Assembly (NCBI GenBank): GCA_937896295.1
Contig: CALBME010000111.1
Coordinates: 1-6,244, forward strand
Direction: 5' to 3'
From: an uncultured Micavibrio sp.
GTDB lineage: Bacteria > Pseudomonadota > Alphaproteobacteria > Micavibrionales > UBA1664
Length of the DNA stretch: 6,244 nucleotides
Part shown: positions 5,144-6,244 of the stretch, piece by piece
Position numbering within the stretch: the stretch's first letter is position 1
Layout of the letters: each line of letters opens with the position of its first letter
Notes under the pieces: model-generated
The model's database searches: none
Told to the model about the DNA's origin: nothing
Seen by the model: only the letters and a program-made list of their open reading frames with translations
Position numbers and translations under genes: made by a program

Positions 5144-5776
5144 TTAGCGATCACGGATCGGCATGTTGAATTCTTTGAGAAGTGCGAAGGCTTCGTCCTT
5201 GTTACGGGCCGACGTGCAGATGACGACGTCCATACCGAGGATTTTATCGACCTTGTCGAAGTTCACTTCCGGGAAAATCACGTGTTCCTTGATACCCAGG
5301 GAGTAGTTGCCCTGTCCATCGAACGAGCGCGGCGAGAGACCGCGGAAGTCGCGGACGCGCGGCAGTGCCACGTTGATCAGACGGTCGAGGAATTCGTACA
5401 TCTTGCGCTTGCGCAGGGTGACTTTGCAGCCCAGAGGCATGTTCTCGCGGACCTTGAAGGTTGCGATCGATTTCTTGGCATAGGTCACGACGGCGCGCTG
5501 GCCGGCGATGAGGGTCAGATCTTCCGCAGCCTGAGACGCCTTGCGCGAGTCTTGCGTGGATTCACCAACGCCCATGTTGAGGACGATTTTGGTGAGCTGC
5601 GGCACTTCGTGCACGTTCTTGAAGCCGAATTTCTCAGCCAGCGCCTTGCGGACGCGGGTTTCGTAATCAGCCTGCAGACGGGGTTTATAACCCTTATCCG
5701 GAGCAGCCTGCTTCTTGACGGTTTTCACCGACGTTTCTTCGGCTTTTTCTTTTTTAACTTTTTTCTCGGTTGCCAT
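5144..5776 (-). CDS. rplE: 50S ribosomal protein L5 with Lys-rich N-terminal extension
   Basis: L5 binds 5S rRNA with L18, is part of the central protuberance and contacts the P-site tRNA and the 30S head. The core starts near residue 31. It includes VPQLTKIVLNMGVGES (58-73), KKSIATFKVRENMPLGCKVTLRKRKMYEFLDRLI, and RDFRGLSPRSFDGQGNYSLGIKEHVIFPE. E. coli L5 has 179 residues and this one 210; the extra 30 are a Lys/Glu-rich N-terminal tail (ATEKKVKKEKAEETSVKTVKKQ), probably disordered. The ATG at 5776 lies 2 nt after the rplX stop, with AAGG about 9 nt upstream inside rplX. No internal ATG could start the core before NMGVGE, which supports the extension being translated. Confidence 0.97.
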   Translation of the reverse strand: MATEKKVKKEKAEETSVKTVKKQAAPDKGYKPRLQADYETRVRKALAEKFGFKNVHEVPQLTKIVLNMGVGESTQDSRKASQAAEDLTLIAGQRAVVTYAKKSIATFKVRENMPLGCKVTLRKRKMYEFLDRLINVALPRVRDFRGLSPRSFDGQGNYSLGIKEHVIFPEVNFDKVDKILGMDVVICTSARNKDEAFALLKEFNMPIRDR

Positions 5777-5778
5777 GA

Positions 5779-6126
5779 TTATTTACCTTTTTTCGTATTT
5801 TCGGCAATCGTTTCGCCCGATTTGCGTGCAACGCGAGTCTTCGTGCCGTCTTTCAGAACTTTGAAGCCGACCTTGGTGGCCTTGCCGCCTTTCGGATCAA
5901 CGAGAGCGACGTTCGAAATGTGGATCGAACCTTCGGATTTCTCGATGCCGCCCGGGGTGGTCTGGGTCGGTTTCTTGTGCAGGGTGCGCATGTTGACGCC
6001 TTGCACAACCACGCGGTTTTCTTCGCGCATGACTTTCAGAACTTCACCTTTCGCGCCCTTGCTGGAGCCCGAAATGACGACGACCTGATCGCCTTTTTTG
6101 ATTTTGAGTTTGGTTGCCTGTTTCAT
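5779..6126 (-). CDS. rplX: 50S ribosomal protein L24
   Basis: L24 is an assembly-initiator protein of the 50S subunit that binds the 5' end of 23S rRNA and sits near the exit tunnel. The 115 residues (E. coli 104) contain an N-terminal KOW motif (KIKKGDQVVVISGSSKGAKGEVLKV, 8-32) followed by VVVQGVNMRTLHKKPTQTTPGGI and the C-terminal ISNVALVDPKGGKATKVGF strand region. A basic tail ENTKKGK ends the protein. The ATG at 6126 shares one base with the rplN stop (TAATG), with GAGG 7 nt upstream inside the last codons of rplN, so it is probably translationally coupled to L14. Confidence 0.98.
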   Translation of the reverse strand: MKQATKLKIKKGDQVVVISGSSKGAKGEVLKVMREENRVVVQGVNMRTLHKKPTQTTPGGIEKSEGSIHISNVALVDPKGGKATKVGFKVLKDGTKTRVARKSGETIAENTKKGK

Positions 6127-6244
6127 TACAGCACCTCAGCAGCCAGAGAAATGATTTTCATGTAACCGGCGGGACGCAGTTCGCGCGTCACAGGGCCGAA
6201 AATACGCGTACCGACCGGTTCTTTCTGGGCATTCACCAGAACGA
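6126..6244 (-). CDS. rplN: 50S ribosomal protein L14 (partial, C-terminal 38 residues)
   Basis: Only the 3' end is inside the window. The 38 visible residues include GTRIFGPVTRELRP and end MKIISLAAEVL, matching the L14 C-terminus (E. coli ends MKIISLAPEVL). L14 has about 122 residues, so roughly 84 lie beyond the right edge. L14 is a conserved 50S protein at the subunit interface, contacting 16S rRNA helix 14 and L19. As the usual first gene of the spc operon, it suggests that the operon promoter lies just to the right. The last three codons plus the stop (GAG GTG CTG TAA) provide the ribosome binding site for rplX. Confidence 0.96.
   Translation of the reverse strand, partial: VLVNAQKEPVGTRIFGPVTRELRPAGYMKIISLAAEVL

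Noticed and set aside
5730..5770. A-rich runs at the start of rplE as a programmed frameshift site
   Set aside because: The A6 runs are in-frame Lys codons of the basic tail, not a proper slippery heptamer in phase, and the L5 frame continues intact.
5740..5830. S8 autoregulatory RNA site at the rplX-rplE junction
   Set aside because: The E. coli spc operon has one near the L24-L5 boundary, but here the region is A-rich and I see no helix resembling 16S rRNA helix 21.
2187..6088. Long plus-strand open frames (2187-3149, 3104-4420, 4730-6088) opposite the ribosomal genes
   Set aside because: They lie antisense to well-identified ribosomal-protein genes, have low-complexity Phe/Arg/Asp-rich translations typical of reversed codons, and lack family resemblance.

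Overview
The window is a core chromosomal block, not an accessory island. Almost everything is on the minus strand. Reading leftwards from the right edge it carries the distal part of the spc ribosomal-protein operon: rplN (L14, C-terminal 38 residues only), rplX (L24), rplE (L5), rpsN (S14), rpsH (S8), rplF (L6), rplR (L18), rpsE (S5), rpmD (L30) and rplO (L15). After a gap of about 1 kb comes secY, whose first 376 codons are present before the left edge. Gene order, the Zn-free S14, the alphaproteobacterial-type Lys/Ala-rich N-terminal tails on L5 and L30, and moderate-to-high GC suggest a proteobacterium, most likely an alphaproteobacterium. This is inference; no marker here fixes the genus.

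The ribosomal block (about 2175-6244) is very tightly packed. Junctions are short gaps of 2 to 19 nt or overlaps of 1 or 8 nt. At several junctions the stop codon of one gene is part of the Shine-Dalgarno sequence of the next (TAAGGAG), or stop and start share a base (TAATG). This is what translational coupling of stoichiometric ribosomal subunits would look like.

The unusual part is 1131-2174. secY normally follows rplO closely in the spc operon. Here rplO is followed within about 25 nt by a strong intrinsic terminator facing the operon (2126-2155). Beyond it lie a doubtful 62-codon minus-strand ORF (1829-2017), a second, almost identical bidirectional terminator (1801-1830), an unrecognised plus-strand gene of 106 codons (1467-1787) convergent to the spc direction, and a 336-bp divergent intergenic region. 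That region holds a good candidate secY promoter, a back-to-back plus-strand -35-like hexamer 10 bp away, and a terminator-like hairpin in the leader of the plus-strand gene. The simplest reading is that secY has been separated from the ribosomal genes and given its own promoter by a small insertion or rearrangement.

I see no rRNA, tRNA, CRISPR array, insertion sequence or phage feature, and no evidence for a complete new system. The orphan gene and the regulatory layout between rplO and secY are the only parts that ordinary spc-operon annotation does not explain.
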